A stretch of DNA of 64,000 nt, taken from contig CM049417.1 in NCBI GenBank assembly GCA_026929865.2, positions 16,399,501 to 16,463,500 on the forward strand, read 5' to 3'. A program made the position numbers and the translations under genes. Numbering within the stretch: position 1 is the stretch's first letter; every line of letters starts with the position of its first letter. Source of the DNA: Hyperoplus lanceolatus (lineage: Eukaryota; Chordata; Actinopteri; Uranoscopiformes; Ammodytidae). A model generated the notes under the pieces. That model did no database searches. It was given only the letters and a program-made list of their open reading frames with translations, and was not told the DNA's origin. Below are positions 23,300 through 55,230 of the stretch, one piece after another.

Positions 23300-24313
23300 G
23301 TGGGGGTAATAAAGCAGACAGCTTCCCAGATTACAGCTCCCTCTGATTCCACTGCATCCACCTGCTTTATTGCAGCAAGGGCCACGGCGCCCTAAAGCCC
23401 GCAACAGCCTCTCCGCTCTTTACTACCTTCTGTCCACCTGAGCTCTCATCTGTTAGGATTAACACACAACACAATAAGTTACAGGAGCCGGAGATAATTA
23501 TACCGTTCATTATGCACCAGGCCTGTGTGTAGCTTTACTCTACAGCCTGCTGCTTTATTACCATGTCTCTGTTCTGCTCTCATCACTGATACAAAAGTAG
23601 CAATATGATCCCCCTGCAAAGGAGCGCCGCCTTTTGAGTTTCACCGGCGTGTATCATTGTAGCTCATATAGATTCCTGACCACGCCGAACATTTCTCTTG
23701 TCAGCCTCCTGCTGTATGAATAAGAAATTGTAAAGGAGGAAAACAATTAAATCGCCTTCCAAAAGACAAGTAGTAAACAGTAGGGGCCCTGAGAAAAAGC
23801 GGCACAGAAAGGATTTCAGTACGGAGCTTATTATGCCCCTCTTTTGTCTGTGCTGTCAGAACTAGACCATTTCAAAAAAATATTCTATATACCAGGCGCC
23901 CAGGTAGGTGCTCGTGCTGTGACGCACACATGTAATCGCAATTATGATGACAAGGATTTTTTCCCCCAGCGAGCCATAGAGAAATGTGTCAAAATGATGA
24001 CATTCATTGTTCTGTGCCGGCTATTAGGCTTATAATGGACTGGTTACCTTGACGACCGTAAATCAAGCCAGGTAGTGCAACACAGGGGCGAGGGTTATTG
24101 AGGGCAAAAGAAAAGGTAGAATTGGGTCATTTTCTCAAAAGGTTGCTCAAATCACAGGGTTTTATGCCAAATCCAACAGAGTAGTCTCGGATCTGCCTTT
24201 CTGCTCTACAGAAAGCTTGTGAAAAACACCTTAGATTTCTTGACTTGGTCCCCCACAAAGAGCACAAAAAGCAGTGTTGGAACACCTGACAGGAGGTTTT
24301 AATTGTCAGGGAG

Positions 24314-24821
24314 TTAAAGGTGCAGTGTGTAGTAAAAGTATTGATATTTTTTAGAACAGAATGGAAATATATTATTCATAAGTATGTTTGAATTAATGTA
24401 TAATTGCTTGAAAATAAAAGTATTTTATTTCCTTAGAAATTAGCCTTTTATATCTACATGAGAGCGGTGCTTGCCACCATGGAGGCAGTCTGCCATGATT
24501 CTACAGTAGCACAGAATGGTCAAACTTAACGACCATATGCATTTTTAAAGTGGGTGTCCTGGAGAGATGTACCTGTTGGAAGACCAAGAAGAAGTACCAT
24601 AAAATAAGTATCTAAATACACCTTCACCTCATCACTTGATGTTGTGCAAAGACTTGAGGCAGTGGTGCATAATGACATATTTAGTAACTAATGTCTTGTC
24701 CTTGAAAGCCACTGTGTCTGTTATTATTCGAAAGGGAGTGGTTATCAAGGGAGCGTCACATCCTAGAACTTTCACCACTAGATGCCACTAAATATTCAGA
24801 TATTCCACACTGCAACTTTAA
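24314..24821. mobile_element. TTAA-flanked MITE (about 500 bp)
   Basis: TTAA (24314-24317) then AGGTGCAGTGTGTAG; the right end is CCACACTGCAACT then TTAA (24818-24821). The termini are inverted and the target duplication is TTAA, as in piggyBac/Kolobok-derived MITEs. The interior motif CACCACTAGATGCCACTAAA near the right end is widely repeated in fish genomes. No coding capacity. Confidence 0.8.
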
Positions 24822-26415
24822 CTGGTGATGAAATTGACTGGGAGGGAGTCAAGTTCATCGATCAGCATGGATGGCCATATAAAGATCAGAGAGTCTGAGG
24901 CCATCATTGAGCCAAGATAAGGCTCCCCTATCTATATAGTGTGGCTTCCCATCATCCTGCCCCCAATATGTCCATGTGTCATCATGTGGCCACCAGAGAA
25001 GATAGGTTTGTGTTGTAAATACTAGTGATCATGGGATCCCACGTTAATGTGTTTCTGACCGGGTAGGGTGGGCAAAATCCACAGTATCTCTTTACATATA
25101 ACACAACCCTATAGAATGTATTTTAGCCGTTCAAATATTTAAATGTAGCTCCATTTTGACTGGCCACAACATTTAAATGCTAAATTATTCTTAAAAAAAT
25201 ACATTATTAATTTCACCATTGTTCTGCTTATAATTTAGGACATTAACTTGTGCTGATTCATTTTGTCGCATGGTGGCATGGCTCCTTCTGCTTAAAAGAT
25301 CAGAATATGTTTCCCCCCACCTCCCTCCACTGTTCTTTCCACTGCATTTATCAATGAAATGAAAAACACAACTTCCTAAATGAGAATTGGATGGAGCATA
25401 ACACAGGGCCACTCGAGGCAAAACAAATAAATAGGATCCAGTCAGCGAGTTCTTATGACATCTGTTACAGCTTGGTCGAACAATGTCATCCGGCAACTAT
25501 AAATTAGAAAGTTTTTTTTTCTTCTCCTTTATGATTGTGTTCATGCTAATAACGCTGCAATCAATTGAGACAATGGCAGAGATGATTAGAACCCTCCATG
25601 ATGACATGTCACCAGTATTTTTAGCACGTGTCTGCATTTCCCATGAGAGCTTGTACTTTTTGTTGCAAAAGTTAATCTATTATGGAGCACCGAGGCCAGT
25701 GAAGCCCAACCATCCTACTCAGCTGTAGGGCACTTTTTATTTATGGTAATTGTTTTTATGTGTCAAACTAAGAGGTGACACTGAATTATTGATGTTAGAA
25801 TCTTCGGCATGGCACCAGTAATTTTATGCTATTGGTCTCAGTCCCAAAAAAGAGACAAACGTGAAGGATGAAACGACAGTATCCCTCATGTAATGTTTGC
25901 TGTTAAACTCGCCTCTATTGGAATCTTCAACTATTAATGTGTCGGCATTGCCCCATATTAAAATCCTATGTAAGTCTCTTATTGCTCATTGCGTCAGGTG
26001 GGAGAGACATGAACAAATTCTGCAGACCGCCATCACAACACTATGCAATTCAACAGTTTAAAACATTTAAATGTGCTTTTAATAAATGCATGAGGGCCGC
26101 ACCTGTGGCCACTTTGGAATTACAGTGAAGTAATATTTACAAGCCTCCGGGTGAACATCTTTTGACTGCACTCTGGGCAAGGCTGAAACTAATGTAATTT
26201 TGATGAATGCATACCGAATTAATACATGGTCGCCCTCTCCCCCCAGCACACGTGCACACTTTGACTAAATGCCATTAAAGGGCTTTTTTTTCTTTCTTTT
26301 CCCCATTTTTGATCTATGTGTTTGTAGTTTTGAAAAGGAAGTGAAGGGCCAAAGTGAAACTATATACTAAAGGTCAGAACTGAACAGAGGCTGACTGAAA
26401 TGCAAATGGGTGACC

Positions 26416-26470
26416 GTGTGTGTGTGTGTGTGTGTGTGTGTGCCTGTGCCTGTGAGTGTGTGTGCCTGTG

Positions 26471-26538
<68 letters not shown>
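26416..26538. repeat. (GT)n microsatellite, compound
   Basis: GT repeat in two blocks (26416-26441 and 26474-26538) separated by GCCTGTGCCTGTGAG-type sequence. Confidence 0.97.
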
Positions 26539-26540
<2 letters not shown>

Positions 26541-26658
26541 TGTGGCTGAGTCCACAATAATTATTTGAAGCCCACTTCTGATTCGAAAGAGCGTCTTTAG
26601 TCGCCTTCACATGACTCACTGCAAGGTGGTCTTGCGAACTCTTGCTTTGACCCACAAT

Positions 26659-26660
<2 letters not shown>

Positions 26661-26716
<56 letters not shown>
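26661..26716. repeat. (CA)n microsatellite
   Basis: Perfect CA repeat flanked on both sides by ACAATCTCACA, opposite in orientation to the GT tract 122 bp upstream. Confidence 0.97.
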
Positions 26717-26719
<3 letters not shown>

Positions 26720-27802
26720 TCACAGACACACACATGCCCACTGTGCAGCTGTCTAGCAGTCATTTCCAGGGATATTAGAGGCCTTATAACACGGTGGGCC
26801 ATTAACGGCAGAATAATATCACAAGTTGACCCTTGGCATTCATAGCAGCTTATATATCCTCACTGATAGATGCAGGCTCCGCTTATAGCACGCTGTACTG
26901 GAAATGAACCGACATGGAGGGAGAAGAGGGCAAAATCCCTCGATCTTAAGCCTCGCCGGAGCGAATAGCAGAGCGGCTTATAGGGGAGGAGAATGGGAGG
27001 GGGTTGATTGAAGGCAGAGAGAGAGAGAGACAGAGAAGCTTTGATACAAACTGGAGGGAGAGATGATCGGATGATGGGATTTTTTACCCCCCTTTCTTTT
27101 ACGAGGTTGCAGTTACACCCCGCTACGCGTCTCAACTCTGTCGCCCCCAAACCCAGCGTAACGGCGTAACATTGATCCCGATGACATCACCTGTTGATTT
27201 GGTAGCATGGGCAATGGTGAAATATTACACCTTCACTCTTTTTTTTTGCTCATTTTTATCTGCTTTTCTTTTTTGTATTACTCTGCCTGTGCATGCCACT
27301 CACCTTGTCTTTCATTCCTGTGCCATTACTCATCTACTCCCTCTCTCTCTGCTATATGCCTATATTGCTTATATTTAGATGAACATTTATGTGTGTTCCT
27401 GTGAATTTTCTCGTGTCTGTGTCACCACCCTCCTCCTCCACCTATCATGGGCAGAATGATAATAAATAGAGTGGTGACACTGTTCATTTGCGTGTCTCAG
27501 TTATTCTAATCCCCATCCTGTGCCCCATATTTTGACCTCTTAGCCTTTCTCCTTCTGCCCCCGTGCTTCCCTTTCCCACATGATGCCGGTTTCCTCCCTC
27601 AATCAGTGTGCCCTTAAGCGTTTCCCATGAGTGTGAGTGGCAGCCTGACCGACAGCTTACCTAACTTCATCTCTTCCCCCCTTCCCTGCTCCCACAAAGT
27701 TTCCCACTAGTTTCCAACCCCCCACACTTCCATCCACCTCCCAACACCCAGCAGATGACTCAGTGCCCACCTGCCCTGCAGCCATCATCTATCAGTCAGT
27801 CT

Positions 27803-27805
<3 letters not shown>

Positions 27806-27886
<81 letters not shown>
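27806..27886. repeat. (CA)n microsatellite, 81 bp
   Basis: Uninterrupted CA repeat; a GT tract of opposite orientation begins 97 bp downstream. Confidence 0.98.
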
Positions 27887-27888
<2 letters not shown>

Positions 27889-27982
27889 GGATCCCTGTGT
27901 GTGCTCTTTTGGATACACGCTTACAGTAACCGCTGTGAAGGACTAAAATGACAGCTTCAGCCCTCGGGGATAGGCTGAACTT

Positions 27983-28099
<117 letters not shown>

Positions 28100-28902
28100 T
28101 GTGCTGTAGGGGTGTTCATGTACATGTAAATGTAGTTATCTCTATAAATATGTATGGTAATGCACGGGGAGAGGTTGTGAATAAAACATGGCAACAGGTG
28201 ATGGTAGCTCTACTTTACTCTTTATGGATGTAAATCTTTGAGGCTGTTACCTGGTTATGATTGTGTGAGGTCTCCACGTTTCCCTGTTCAAATGTCACTG
28301 CGATGTGCGGTTATGCTCAATCGATCGACTGTACAGCTATTCTTTATGTTAGGAATTGCATTACAAATTAACAAAGACTTTTGAATATCTGAATATTCTC
28401 CCTATGTAAGGGAGATAGGAAAAGGTCCCCCACTATAATTTAACCATCAACCAATAAAAAGAACTCTTGGAATAAAATGTTACTTTAATTAAAGGGCAGC
28501 CACAAGTTCTCTCTTCATAATAAAACTGAGAAACATTGCTAAGGACATTCATTTGCAACCCAGCCTACTTTTAATTCTGGATACATCACTCATTTTGACA
28601 GACTTACGTAGTTTTCGGTTGATGCATGTAAACATCATAACTGGCTTTTACTGACCTAGATAGGCTTCTCTGCCCGGTATGAAAACTCTGATTAACATAA
28701 CCGGAATGCTTCAGTATTAGCTTGAATTGTGGAGTGAATTTGACTAGGCTACTAGCATTTGGGATTTTTACTTGACTTTACAAATGGGTCCAGAAAATTC
28801 AAGAAACAAACTTTTGCCCTTGTTAATACTCAAAATCAAGCATTAAAGTTCTTTGTTGACCTTAGAAATATGTGTTTTACAATAAATATATACAGTATAT
28901 CC

Positions 28903-28966
28903 TTACTGAAGTTTATCAGAACACCTGAATTAATTTACTGAAGTTTGTCAGAACACCTGAATTATT
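28903..28966. repeat. 32-bp tandem duplication
   Basis: Two copies of a unit containing ACTGAAGTTTATCAGAACAC, differing by one A/G change. Confidence 0.9.
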
Positions 28967-29289
28967 GACCTTTTATTCAGACATATATTGACCAAATGCC
29001 TATTAAAGGGTGACTAAGACATTTATTTTCAATTGATATAATAATGTATAATTTATTATAATGGCAAACGATTTTTCATCTAGCGCTGCCTTGAATATGA
29101 TGTGTGAACCCTGATCCAAATCTGTCATCCTGCTAACTGCAAGCTAGTGACTTTCCCATAAGCCTTAGCATTCCGTTATGCTTAGTGTTGATTGAGTAGC
29201 CGATATTAGCATGCTAGCACGATAAACTAAGATGATGAATGTGGTTGTACGTTGTAGCAGCATGTGAACATTGCCATGTGGAGCATGAT

Positions 29290-29865
29290 TAGCCTGGCAT
29301 TCCCAGACCTGCCACTAGGCGCTGGCAAATTAAATTTGCTGCGCGTGTTGGTCTGGACACGCTCCGTTGAAGCTTTATCAAGAAAGCCAGAAATCTGGCT
29401 GGTGGTTTCAATTGGTTCTATCTAATATGGGCGCACCAGAGCCCTTTATATGGTACTCTGGGGAGGACGTAACCGGATGACGACAGTGACGTGCATGCGA
29501 CGTCGAAGCCGTGATGGTAAACATCAAAGATGGCTGCGGATATGTTGTATGAGTTTGAGACTGCTTTGGCCTCGACCCTTAACGATTTGGAAGACGGCAC
29601 TCAAATCTTTCATTAGAAAGTAAGTGGAATGTTCTATTTTGCGACCGACAACGGCAAACGTTTAATTTAACAGTTTAACAGCTGTTCGCTAAACGAAAGG
29701 GGCTTACCGCCATGTGCATTGCTCTGATTGGTTGTCGTGCTATCCAACTGCGTGCAGTGGCATTTGAAATGCACGAGTAGGAGCCGCCCCTTGAGTTAGA
29801 AATTACTATTGATCGTGGCCAGACCCTCTATCGTTCAAGATATCAGGGTCTGGATTTCCAGGCTA
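29290..29865. mobile_element. TAGCCTGG-ended DNA element, copy A (576 bp)
   Basis: Starts TAGCCTGGCATTCCCAGACC and ends with the imperfect inverse GGTCTGGATTTCCAGGCTA. It is flanked by perfect 9-bp duplications GAGCATGAT (29281-29289, 29866-29874). Inverted ends plus a 9-bp duplication fit Mutator-like or an unclassified '9-bp' DNA transposon group. The interior contains a 28-codon ORF (29530-29616) followed at once by a GTAAGT donor-like site. The interior differs from copies B and C, so it is a separate subfamily sharing the termini. Confidence 0.85.
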
Positions 29866-30797
29866 GAGCATGATAGCATTATTCACTGTCTTCATTAAGA
29901 ACAACTTTGTTCCTCCATTCTTCTGTTCCCATGACTTAATGATGTGCCAGCCATTTCTTTTGCTTTTAAGTTGGGTGTCCTCTCCTTTTAACGTATAGAA
30001 CATCTCCAACGGAGCAGTTTGAAATGGGCAAATTATACAAGATGCAGAATTTCAAGCCCCATTTTACTTCAGTGGACAGTTGGTTTTTGCGCTGATAAAT
30101 CTATGACCTTTATCAGCCTTTATCTATGTAGCCATTCATTCTCCCAAACAGCAAATTCACATTTTCACATTACCAAGTAATCTGGTCTGGATGCAAATGA
30201 ACACTTCTTTGTCTTGGGGGCATTTTTCAGGGCCGTTTGAAGTGTGAATCTATTTTTGAGAGCCAAAAATCATATTGCGGAACAATTGTTTAGTGATACG
30301 TCTTTTTTTATTTGGGTAGTTGTGTCTAGCAGAGCGGGGGGAAAACGTCCTTACTTACACCCCCTCTGATTTTTTTTTTCTGACATAATCTCTCGCTTAT
30401 GCAAGGTGTCAGTGCGCTATTCATCACTGCCACGATCAGATTTAGTTTACTCAGAAAGTTCTTTGAAATTGAGATCAAAACCACATACATGAAGTGACTG
30501 GGGGAAAGGAAGGAGACGGTAGACGAACCAACATACCGTGTAGTCTACAGGAATTGGGATGAAGGACGGTTGGGGGGGACTCTCTCTGGACCCAAATGAG
30601 TGTAATGCGTTGCCAGGGTTTGATACAGTTTTCCCAATCTTACTAATGCATTCAGCTGTAGACATTTTCCCAGCTTGCCTCCCTCCTTCCTTCTTTCCTC
30701 TCCGTCTCTGTCTCTGTTCCAGCCTATCAGACATGACAGTACCAGCTGGCTGCTGGCAAACTCACAGCCCCAGGATATAAGTTGTGTAACTGTTCAA

Positions 30798-30802
<5 letters not shown>

Positions 30803-30830
<28 letters not shown>

Positions 30831-30845
30831 GGGGGGGGGGGGGGG
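30803..30845. repeat. (GT)n followed by a 16-bp G run
   Basis: GT repeat at 30803-30830 passing directly into an uninterrupted G run to 30845. Confidence 0.95.
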
Positions 30846-32963
30846 TGTCAGTATATCTGTCTTTTGAAAGTGCATGTTTTTGACAGTTTTAAGAGTGTTT
30901 GTGTGTGTATACGGTGCTGCGGTTGCGTGTGAGACCCGTTTACGAGATCAGTGTGACGCGTCAAACGGCTAAACCTGTTGATTTAATGTCATGCCGTCTG
31001 AGCCATGAGTACTCTGACTCATAGGTGTGTGGCGGTTATTCGGGGGCGGGGTTCAAGAGCAATATCTAATTCCGATAAAGATAGTTGTCAACACTCGCTT
31101 CGGAAGCAGCTGTGTACTCTTGTGGGCGCTTGGCATTTACTTTTCCCTGCACTGACTCACTGAGCACAATATAAGACACTTATTTGCCTTCCTCTTGATG
31201 GGTGGGTTGGTTGAGAGGCCGTAGAGATGTGTGCATCCGTGCTTTTGTACTGCCCTCCAGTTTGGTGTAATTTATAGAAACTTATAATGAAAAAGAAAGC
31301 AATAACTAAAGAGGTGAGGGGGACCACCTATTTTTCTAAAACACACACACATACATTAAAACACAAAGAAAGTCAAACACAGACAAACCCCTCCTTCTGT
31401 CTTGGCAGCCCGGTGCACTTTTCACAGGGCTTCAGGAAACATTTAAGGCTTATTGAAAACATTGGAGATGAACAGCAGATGTGCCTGTGATTTTGGCACT
31501 GTTGGACATGTTCACCCCAAACCAGAGACGCCGGCTGACCCTGTTCACCTTTCCACCGTTGCCCCCCTCTCCTGTCCCCTCCATCCATTAAACACACATA
31601 TTCCCTTCTCTCTGTTCAGTGCTTACCTCATGTTGCCTCCCTAAAGTTTTGCCCTACATTCAGAGTGGGGGGGGAAACATCCTAGCAGGGTGGGTGGGAG
31701 GGGGGGAGACGCTCATCTGACAGTTCCCAAATCCCATCCAAAATGTTTGTATTCTAGTAAAGTAGACCTAAACATCTGTTTAAGCCCTTGTCTTCTGTTT
31801 GAACTGTCAAAAGGATTGCTTTATATTTGTACTGTTTCCGAGCGTTCCAATTCCCACACTTCCCTGCTATTTAGTATGCTAGAAAAAAGATTTAGGATAT
31901 CCCAATACATGTGGTCAGATGCAGCATGCTTAAAAATAGAGGGATGCATTACTACATTTGGTCGGGTTTTTTGGGTGGAAATCAACATGCTTTTTGGGCA
32001 TTTCTGAACCACAATGAACTCCGCGGTGTAATGTCACATGAAAACAACCACCAATGCGACGGTTATACAAGTACGTTGCAAGTTTAATGGCCGATGTTAT
32101 GATGAAATAAATAAGTTAAAGTATGTCCCAATTGTTTGCCTACTGCATGCTAACTATACTTTTTATGGTCAGCTGTAGTATGTAGAATAGTGAAAATAAA
32201 GAGTATCCGATTTGGAACTCAGTTTTGTCTCCATTTGATTACCTAAATCGATCTTTAAAATAAATTACTAAAATGTTAATCCTAAAAGGCCACTACAATC
32301 TAGGCTACTGCTAATAATAACTGCACAGCTCAATTTCCCACGGACCTTTGGCTTTTATTTGTTTCCCTTTTTTTATATTCTCAAGGTTTGGCACAAGACC
32401 TCCAGCCAGGATGAGAATTGGGGTTAAGGCAATGCTTCAGTCAAAATGACGGTTGCATGCTTAGCAGCTTGGCTGGACATTAAGCGAGGGCCCTAATTTA
32501 AAAAGGGACCACAAGGCAGCCTGATGTAAAACCAACCAACTTGTCTGTATGGGGTCTGAACCAGCCCTTTTTATAGTCTAAACGAGTCAGACATGATGAC
32601 AGACAGACAGGCAGACCAGAACTGACGAGAGGAGGAATGGTGAGAGATTTAGAAGGATGTTGGGAAAAGGGGGAGAAGGTGCGTAGGAGAGATGGGAAAA
32701 GATTAAGAATTGGGGTGAAGTGAGAGGAGGTGAGAAGTAAGAGAGAGGAAATGGGTTGACAGTGAGTAAGAGGGGGTGGTGGGAGTAGGTGCTGGAGAGA
32801 GAGAAGAGCACCATGGGAGGGAACTTTAACATATTCATAAGAAAAAAGTTGGAGTTTTTAGTTTTTAGTTTTAGGTAGGTATTATGGTAAAGGGGATCTG
32901 TCTGCTTTATGTCCTGTCTTAGAAATGTCACTTCACCTCCAGGAAAGAGCAGGAAATAGATAT

Positions 32964-32965
<2 letters not shown>

Positions 32966-33054
<89 letters not shown>
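32966..33054. repeat. (GT)n microsatellite, about 89 bp
   Basis: Uninterrupted GT repeat, followed to 33115 by degenerate GT/GC/ACGT-rich sequence. Confidence 0.98.
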
Positions 33055-33055
<1 letters not shown>

Positions 33056-34015
33056 ACGTACGTGTCTGTGTGTGTCTAAGTACGTGTTTGTGTGTGTGTG
33101 CACGCGCGTGTGTGCGTATAGCCCCCAGAGGTAGAGGAGAATAGAGGGAACTACTTAAACCTCAGGCACAGTGGATGAAAAAAGGAAAGAAAGGGAAAGA
33201 GGAAGCTATGGAGTGGGAAGGGGTCTGAGGAAGCCGCGCTTAATGTAGTGCGACGAGAAGTATCTCATTTCCAAAAGAGCAAAGGGGAAGAGGAGGGAGA
33301 ATGAAATAAACGCTGCAATGTGTGTCTGAAACGGCACACGTGTGTGCTGAAGAGAAACAGAGAGAAAATGAGAGAAGGAATAGGGCACGGCCGAGCGGAT
33401 ATATAGCTGTAGGCCACTTGGCTGTGACCATAACGGCTTTCATTGCAAGGTGTTGATTGTGTTGCCGAGCCCTTGAGCCACGGGCATTTAACCCCCCGAC
33501 AACAGCTTAGAACAATGGCTAACGGCCACGTAAACCGATAACATGTGAGGTGAAATACAACATCCACCGCCTTAAAACAATGACATCTGGAGCTGGAATA
33601 AGTGAATCAGACCCATTGGATAAGGTGCTGAGAGGTAAGGGCAAGCTGGGGGCATGGTGCAGGTGGGCCCTTGAGAGGGGCGGCGGGGTAATAGGTAAGA
33701 TGTGGAGTTGCATTTTGGTCAAATTGCATCCCTTTATAAATCCCTACATGCAAACCTGGCTAACTGAGGGAGCTTCACAGATTCCAAACCAGTTCCTCCA
33801 GGGGGACTCCTTTAACTGTGACACAAGCAGTTGCTGTTTATGTATGGCCGGCACTGCAACGTGTCGCTCGCTGCATATTAGGGATGAGCCTGACTATGAT
33901 GTGGTGCTGAGGAGGGGGACCCCCAGGAGGGATGTGGTGAGGGTTAGGACCTTTGTACGCATCAACACACCGCCACCAGCATGTACAGTATAGCCTACGC
34001 AGCCTCAAAGTCACC

Positions 34016-34018
<3 letters not shown>

Positions 34019-34105
<87 letters not shown>
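34019..34105. repeat. (GT)n microsatellite, about 87 bp
   Basis: Uninterrupted GT repeat. Confidence 0.98.
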
Positions 34106-34109
<4 letters not shown>

Positions 34110-35039
34110 AGTGAGAGTGTTTTGCTCATAGATCTCCCTGTGACACCGTTTCACATAGGCGTGGTTTTGACACGTGCTGTTTTTAATGTTTCTCTCCCAT
34201 GCGAGGATGTCCAATAATTAGATTATTATTTGTGTCCTAGTTCCAATGAAGCCTGGCTAATTTAGTGTCTGGGAGGGAAATGTGTGTTTCCCCCAAAAGA
34301 GACAAGAGAGCGAGAGTGGCAGAGCTCGGCATGTGTTATTTGTGCTCTCTGCTGGGAATGTGTTCTAGATAGCGCCGCTGATGGTTATCTTTGGGAGAGA
34401 GCTCTATTGATTTGGCAGGGGCAAATAATTGGTTGGGTCTACAAGCTGTCATGTTCGGCCTGATTGCTGAGCATTGGTGGTCTCGAGCAGTTATCTCCCT
34501 CCACATCCCCTCTCTGATTCTTCTCTATAGCCTCCTTAGTCTATCTCCACAATTATGGATTAGGACCCTATATGACCATTCTCCGTCCCTCAATTTGGGC
34601 CAATAATCCCTGTCCTGAAGCCATGTGCTACGAGTGTTCTTCTCCCCACTGTAGGGAATGGGGAATGTAGGTGCAATTTTTTGGGATGTGAAAATCAGGG
34701 GAATGAGGTGAATGCAGAATGGGGACATTTGGAAGGGTCAGTCAGACTTGCATGGTTTTTGCCCTACTTTCCATGAGTCTCAAAAAACCATCAGTACAGG
34801 TACTGCAAGGTGAGATGGGATGTTATTTTTGTTTTTATAAATCAGTGTTTCAGTCTGTTACCTAATGAATCCCAAAATGCAGATGGATTTAACACTAAAT
34901 CATAACCGAAAAAGAAAGAAGCTTTTGATGGATTTGCCTGGCCCAGGTTTAATCTGACTGCTGGTCCTGTGGTGTACATCCCATCATCCACCGGGAGGGC
35001 TCCTTGTGTCAAAGTAAGGGAGAAGCTGCAGCCTCTTCT

Positions 35040-35074
<35 letters not shown>

Positions 35075-35093
35075 CCACGCACACACACACACA
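35040..35093. repeat. (CA)n microsatellite with a CGCCCACG interruption
   Basis: CA repeat broken once near 35072. Confidence 0.95.
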
Positions 35094-35799
35094 TACAGGG
35101 GTCACTGAGCTGAGGCGAGGAGAAGACCATTAGCGACCCCGCTTGAGTGGCTCTGGGAACTACATCCCCCACCGAGCCAAGAACAAGAGGGTTTACTATC
35201 CAAGCGAAGCCACAACGCTTTCTCTCTTGAATGTACGGAGAAACGCCTCATTTAGTGCGACTGGTGGATTTCTGCTCCTTTAAAAAAAAATACACCAAGC
35301 CCGGCATTACATGCACATTATCCCTGCCAAACTCCTCGAGAACTGCCATAATGTATCCCTGCAGGGACTTTGTGCTATTTAATTATGGTTTTGTAAAGCA
35401 TAAATGTATTATGCCTGCATACACCAGGCACCACATCTGACTTTAAAAGCGACCTTCTTTTCTCCAGCGGTAGGATGCATTGGGTTCAATATTGGCCTAC
35501 ATCTATCCATTTTTATACACAAAGCTGCATATTAAGCTGTAATATGTACACTAGTAGCCTACAATTGCACTACAACTGGGTTACATTTAGCCTACTTTTA
35601 TGGTGCCTTTTTTCACTGTTACTTTTCAAACCGCGTTTATTTTAAGAAATGGGCTAATTCAGTAACAAACGTATGACTGGGTGGGTATTTCGAGTGTTAT
35701 CCGCTTAAATTCCCCTAACACAACTTTTTCGTTGGCCTTCATAGCCTTGATTTAACTCAAACTAACAGTGGACGGTAAGCCTGCTTCAGTGCGTCGCCT

Positions 35800-35814
35800 G
35801 GAAGTTTCTGGAAA
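35800..35814 (+). promoter_or_regulatory. Heat-shock element (perfect three-unit nGAAnnTTCnnGAAn)
   Basis: GAA at 35801-35803, TTC at 35806-35808 and GAA at 35811-35813 form a perfect HSF1-type site, GGAAGTTTCTGGAAA. It lies about 840 bp upstream of the serpin start codon, just before a GC-rich stretch likely to contain the first exon. HSP47 genes are heat-inducible through an HSE close to their transcription start, so position and family agree. Binding is not shown by sequence alone. Confidence 0.7.
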
Positions 35815-35829
35815 GGCGCAGTCAGAGCT

Positions 35830-35999
35830 CGCGCTGCTCTGTCCGGGGGTGAAGTTGAGGGGAGACGGCAAACTTCCTCTGAAAGCTGCCACGTCTGAGC
35901 CCAGTCCCACAAGCACTTCCTCTGGAGCACAGAGCAGCCAGCGAGAGGACAGCGGCGGAGGACAGACAGGGGAAACCAAAAGAAACGAGTTAATTAACG
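35830..35999 (+). other. Probable non-coding first exon of the serpin gene
   Basis: A GC-richer stretch starts just after the heat-shock element and ends at a possible donor, ACG|GTAAAT (GT at 36000-36001). The next exon begins with an AG acceptor at 36641-36642, eight bases before the start codon region. HSP47 genes have a non-coding first exon, which this would match. The transcription start is not visible, with no TATA box, and other donors are possible. Confidence 0.35.
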
Positions 36000-36649
36000 G
36001 TAAATTTGAACAAACACTCATTTCCTTCCTTCTTATTTTAGCCGAGAGGTCTTTGGAAATCACAACAGAGCAAACTTGAACGCAACAATGTCCCGCCCCG
36101 GCTGTTACTGTCGTTACCGGCTGGGCAATCAATGAATCGTCATTTATAGTAAGGCATATTGATATAAAAAAAAAACGCGTAGGTATTTCATGTTCGCCTT
36201 TTCATCCCGCCGCGCGCTCACTCCTCGACTTAACAGATTCCTTTGAAACTTCATCAAAGTGAATTGTTCCTCTCTGGTGTTTGGCGCAGCGGGTGAGATA
36301 ATAACCGTGTTGTCAAGTGGGGAGGAATGCACAAAATCAAGTTTACTGCTGTTTCAACGAGTAGGAGTTTTACAGGGGGAGAAGGAACCCCTTGGGGTGT
36401 GTTTATATTGCTTCAGCTCTAATATGAACTGTGCAATAATAACAGTGTGTGCATCTATTACACTGTAAAACGAAAAAATCTGCCAATGTGTGTGTATGAA
36501 GTAGTTATGTTGTTTTGCATTATAAATGAGATGAGTGTATTCTCTTTATTCCACTCATTGCTGTACACACACACACTCTCACACACATACACACTTTTTA
36601 GCTTTTTAACTGACTCGCCTTCTTGTGCCTTTTCCTCTATAGAGCTGCC

Positions 36650-55230
<18,581 letters not shown>

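Larger units (their letters stand above)
29875..35780. other. Gene-free region upstream of the serpin gene
   Basis: Contains four GT/CA tracts (30803, 32966, 34019, 35040) and unique sequence. The 147-codon plus-strand frame at 33550-33993 has no domain I recognise and no supporting splice pattern. No exon is called. Confidence 0.4.

Noticed and set aside
33550..33993. 147-codon plus-strand frame
   Set aside because: No recognised domain, no clear splice context, ordinary intergenic composition.
36623..36649. In-frame TTG start upstream of the serpin ATG
   Set aside because: It lies in the intron before the AG acceptor at 36641-36642; the ATG at 36650 directly precedes the signal peptide.
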